From an uncultured Dehalococcoidia bacterium (GTDB taxonomy: Bacteria > Chloroflexota > Dehalococcoidia > GIF9 > UBA5629): a DNA stretch of 42,371 bases. The notes under the pieces were generated by a model. The model searched no databases. It was not told where the DNA came from and worked only from the letters and a program-made list of their open reading frames with translations. Each line of letters opens with the position of its first letter. Position 1 is the stretch's first letter. A program made the translations under genes and the position numbers. This document shows positions 40,948 to 42,371 of this stretch, one piece after another. Where the stretch lies: contig CALJTV010000006.1 of assembly GCA_937975645.1 (NCBI GenBank), positions 1 through 42,371 on the forward strand, read 5' to 3'.

Positions 40948-42371
40948 ATGGGGCTAATCACACCGGAGCAGTACAAGGAAAGCCTTAAAGACGGCAGGGT
41001 CGTCTACTACGAGGGCGAGAAGGTAGCCGATGTCACCACCCACCCGGCACTAAAAGTGTGCGTGGAGACGGCAGCGCTCGACTACCACATAGCCGAGATG
41101 CCGGAGTACCGGGATCTGGCGGTGGTCCCCCACCCCAGGACAGGCGAGCCGATAAACCGCTATTACTATACACCGCAGAACGCCGATGACCTGCTCAAGC
41201 GTCATGAGCTCATGGTGACCGCAACCCGACTGGGTGGGGGTGTAATACCGTTCATCCACGATATCGGCGCCGATGCTTTGAACGCGGTCAATGTTACCGC
41301 CAACATGATGGGGAAGAAGGAGTACATAGAAAGGGCGGAGGAGTTCCGTTACTACCTACAGAAGAACGACCTCAGCGTCGCCTGCGCCATGACCGATGTC
41401 AAGGGCGACAGGATGCTGCGCCCGTCCTCACCGCAGCAGGGGCACCCCGACTACTATGTGCGGGTGGTGGACAGGGACAGCAAGGGCATCGTGGTACGGG
41501 GCGCCAAGGCGCACATCACTGCGGCGGCATACTGCAAGGAACTGTTCGTTATCCCCTGCCGCAATATGACCGAGGAAGACAAAGACTACGCCGTCGCCTT
41601 CGCCATACCAGCCAATACCAAGGGCGTGGCGCAGGTCTGCCACCCCATAAGCTGGAGGCAGAGCCCGCTCGACTTCCCCGTAGACCTCCCTATCCGTAAC
41701 CATACCGATTCGCTGATAATCTTCGACGACGTCTTTGTGCCCTGGGAGAGGGTGTTTCTCTGCGGTGAATGGCAGTATGCCATGCCGCTGGTGTACAATT
41801 TTGCCTACTTGCACCGCCATACTGCTGCCAGCTATCGGATCCCCATGTCCGAAGCTATGGTGGGAGTGGCACAGGCGATAGCCGAATATAACGGTATTGA
41901 CAGGGTACCCCATGTCAGGGAGAAGATAACCAACCTGGTCATCTATGTTGACATGCTGAAATCGCTGGCGCGGGCTTCCTGTATTGACTATGTCATGCAC
42001 GGTGGCATCCCCATCCCCAATCCGGTGATCACCAACATCGCCAAGTACCACTTTGCCGAAAATTTGCACGCTTGCATCAAGGCGATACAGGACATCGCCG
42101 GTGGGCTGCTGATAACTGCGCCCACATACAAGGACTTTCAGAACCCAGAGACGAAGGGGTACATCGAAAAGTACCTCGGCGGCAAGGCGGGGGTGTCTGC
42201 GGAGAAGCGCCTGAGGATGTTCCAGCTCATCCGTCGGCTGGCTGGCTTTGAGACTGAGGTGCTGGCGGTGCACGCTGAAGGCTCATTGCAGGCACAGCGC
42301 ATGACAATTTACGCCGAGTCATACTCCCAGATACAGGAATACAAGAAGTGGGCGGAGATAGCCGCCGGCAT
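40948..42371 (+). CDS. 4-hydroxybutyryl-CoA dehydratase / HpaB-family flavoprotein, cluster ligands absent (3' end outside window)
   Basis: 474 codons are in the window; the family length of about 490 implies only the last few residues are missing. AAGGAGGTG fixes ATG 40948. Family features are the DVKGDRMLRPS segment, GIVVRGAKAHITAAAY, IIFDDVFVPWERVFLCGE, AYLHRHTA and the DIAGGLLITAP region with AEGSLQAQR. Clostridial 4-hydroxybutyryl-CoA dehydratase binds its [4Fe-4S] cluster with C99, C103, H292 and C299. By alignment these correspond here to Pro101, Asp105, His289 and Tyr296, so only the His remains and no such cluster is expected. It is closer in this respect to flavin-only HpaB-type hydroxylases, yet it comes from an apparently anaerobic setting. 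The substrate is unknown. Confidence 0.88.
   Translation, partial: MGLITPEQYKESLKDGRVVYYEGEKVADVTTHPALKVCVETAALDYHIAEMPEYRDLAVVPHPRTGEPINRYYYTPQNADDLLKRHELMVTATRLGGGVIPFIHDIGADALNAVNVTANMMGKKEYIERAEEFRYYLQKNDLSVACAMTDVKGDRMLRPSSPQQGHPDYYVRVVDRDSKGIVVRGAKAHITAAAYCKELFVIPCRNMTEEDKDYAVAFAIPANTKGVAQVCHPISWRQSPLDFPVDLPIRNHTDSLIIFDDVFVPWERVFLCGEWQYAMPLVYNFAYLHRHTAASYRIPMSEAMVGVAQAIAEYNGIDRVPHVREKITNLVIYVDMLKSLARASCIDYVMHGGIPIPNPVITNIAKYHFAENLHACIKAIQDIAGGLLITAPTYKDFQNPETKGYIEKYLGGKAGVSAEKRLRMFQLIRRLAGFETEVLAVHAEGSLQAQRMTIYAESYSQIQEYKKWAEIAAG

Noticed and set aside
41428-42273. Minus-strand 281-residue open frame at the right end
   Set aside because: It lies antisense to the 4HBD/HpaB-family gene, whose frame is intact and matches the family along its whole length.
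1-42371. tRNA or rRNA genes, CRISPR arrays, transposases, phage or toxin-antitoxin genes
   Set aside because: I looked for T-loop sequences with paired stems, short regularly spaced repeats and transposase or integrase motifs and saw none; a covariance search could still find one I missed.

Overview
The window is about 42 kb of bacterial chromosome, moderately GC-rich, with strong Shine-Dalgarno sites (AGGAGGT-type) and ATG, GTG and TTG starts. The gene mix points to an anaerobe: a tungsten-type aldehyde:ferredoxin oxidoreductase with an iron alcohol dehydrogenase, a fused acyl-CoA dehydratase activase, an NDP-forming acyl-CoA synthetase alpha subunit, an old-yellow-enzyme dienoyl-CoA-reductase-like protein, radical SAM enzymes, and DUF169, DUF362 and DUF1893 proteins. 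This set fits uncultured Chloroflexota close to Dehalococcoidia. That is an inference from gene content; there is no rRNA or other marker here. I saw no tRNA, rRNA, CRISPR array, insertion sequence or phage gene.

Layout. 1-2.1 kb: the 3' part of a type B carboxylesterase, then on the minus strand a MoaD/ThiS-like sulfur carrier and an SplB-like radical SAM protein. 2.1-8.3 kb: a DUF169 protein, a palindromic repeat and a tandem hairpin repeat, the 1384-residue activase, and a nitroreductase. 8.3-13.5 kb: an exported alpha/beta hydrolase, an S2P-like membrane protein without its metal motif, a radical SAM/SPASM protein, a PadR regulator and a DegV protein. 13.6-19.8 kb: the OYE-type reductase, the acyl-CoA synthetase alpha subunit, two small proteins, a crotonase-fold protein and a sirtuin. 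19.9-28.6 kb: a response regulator/histidine kinase operon converging on a HlyD-ABC-FtsX export operon, followed by a large exported BNR-repeat protein. 28.6-32.3 kb (minus): YkgJ-like cysteine cluster protein, alcohol dehydrogenase, AOR. 32.3-33.0 kb is non-coding: palindromic repeats, a promoter and a long leader. 33-35.4 kb: DUF47, Pit phosphate transporter and PhoU-like protein. 35.6-42.4 kb: MBL hydrolase, nitroreductase, rhomboid, VLRF1-like protein, DUF362/DUF1893 pair, a second DegV protein, and a nearly complete member of the 4-hydroxybutyryl-CoA dehydratase / HpaB flavoprotein family.

How the parts may work together. The clearest candidate system is at 19.8-28.6 kb. A TTAA-N7-TTAA direct repeat with 11-bp periodicity, followed 7 bp later by a -10-like hexamer, lies before the response regulator, before the HlyD-ABC operon (minus strand) and before the BNR protein. 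This suggests one two-component regulon controlling itself, an exporter and a surface protein. A second theme is divergence at active sites: four proteins keep a family fold but lack its catalytic or metal-binding residues (the S2P homologue, the crotonase, the VLRF1-like protein and the 4HBD-like flavoprotein), so name-by-homology would mislead for all four.
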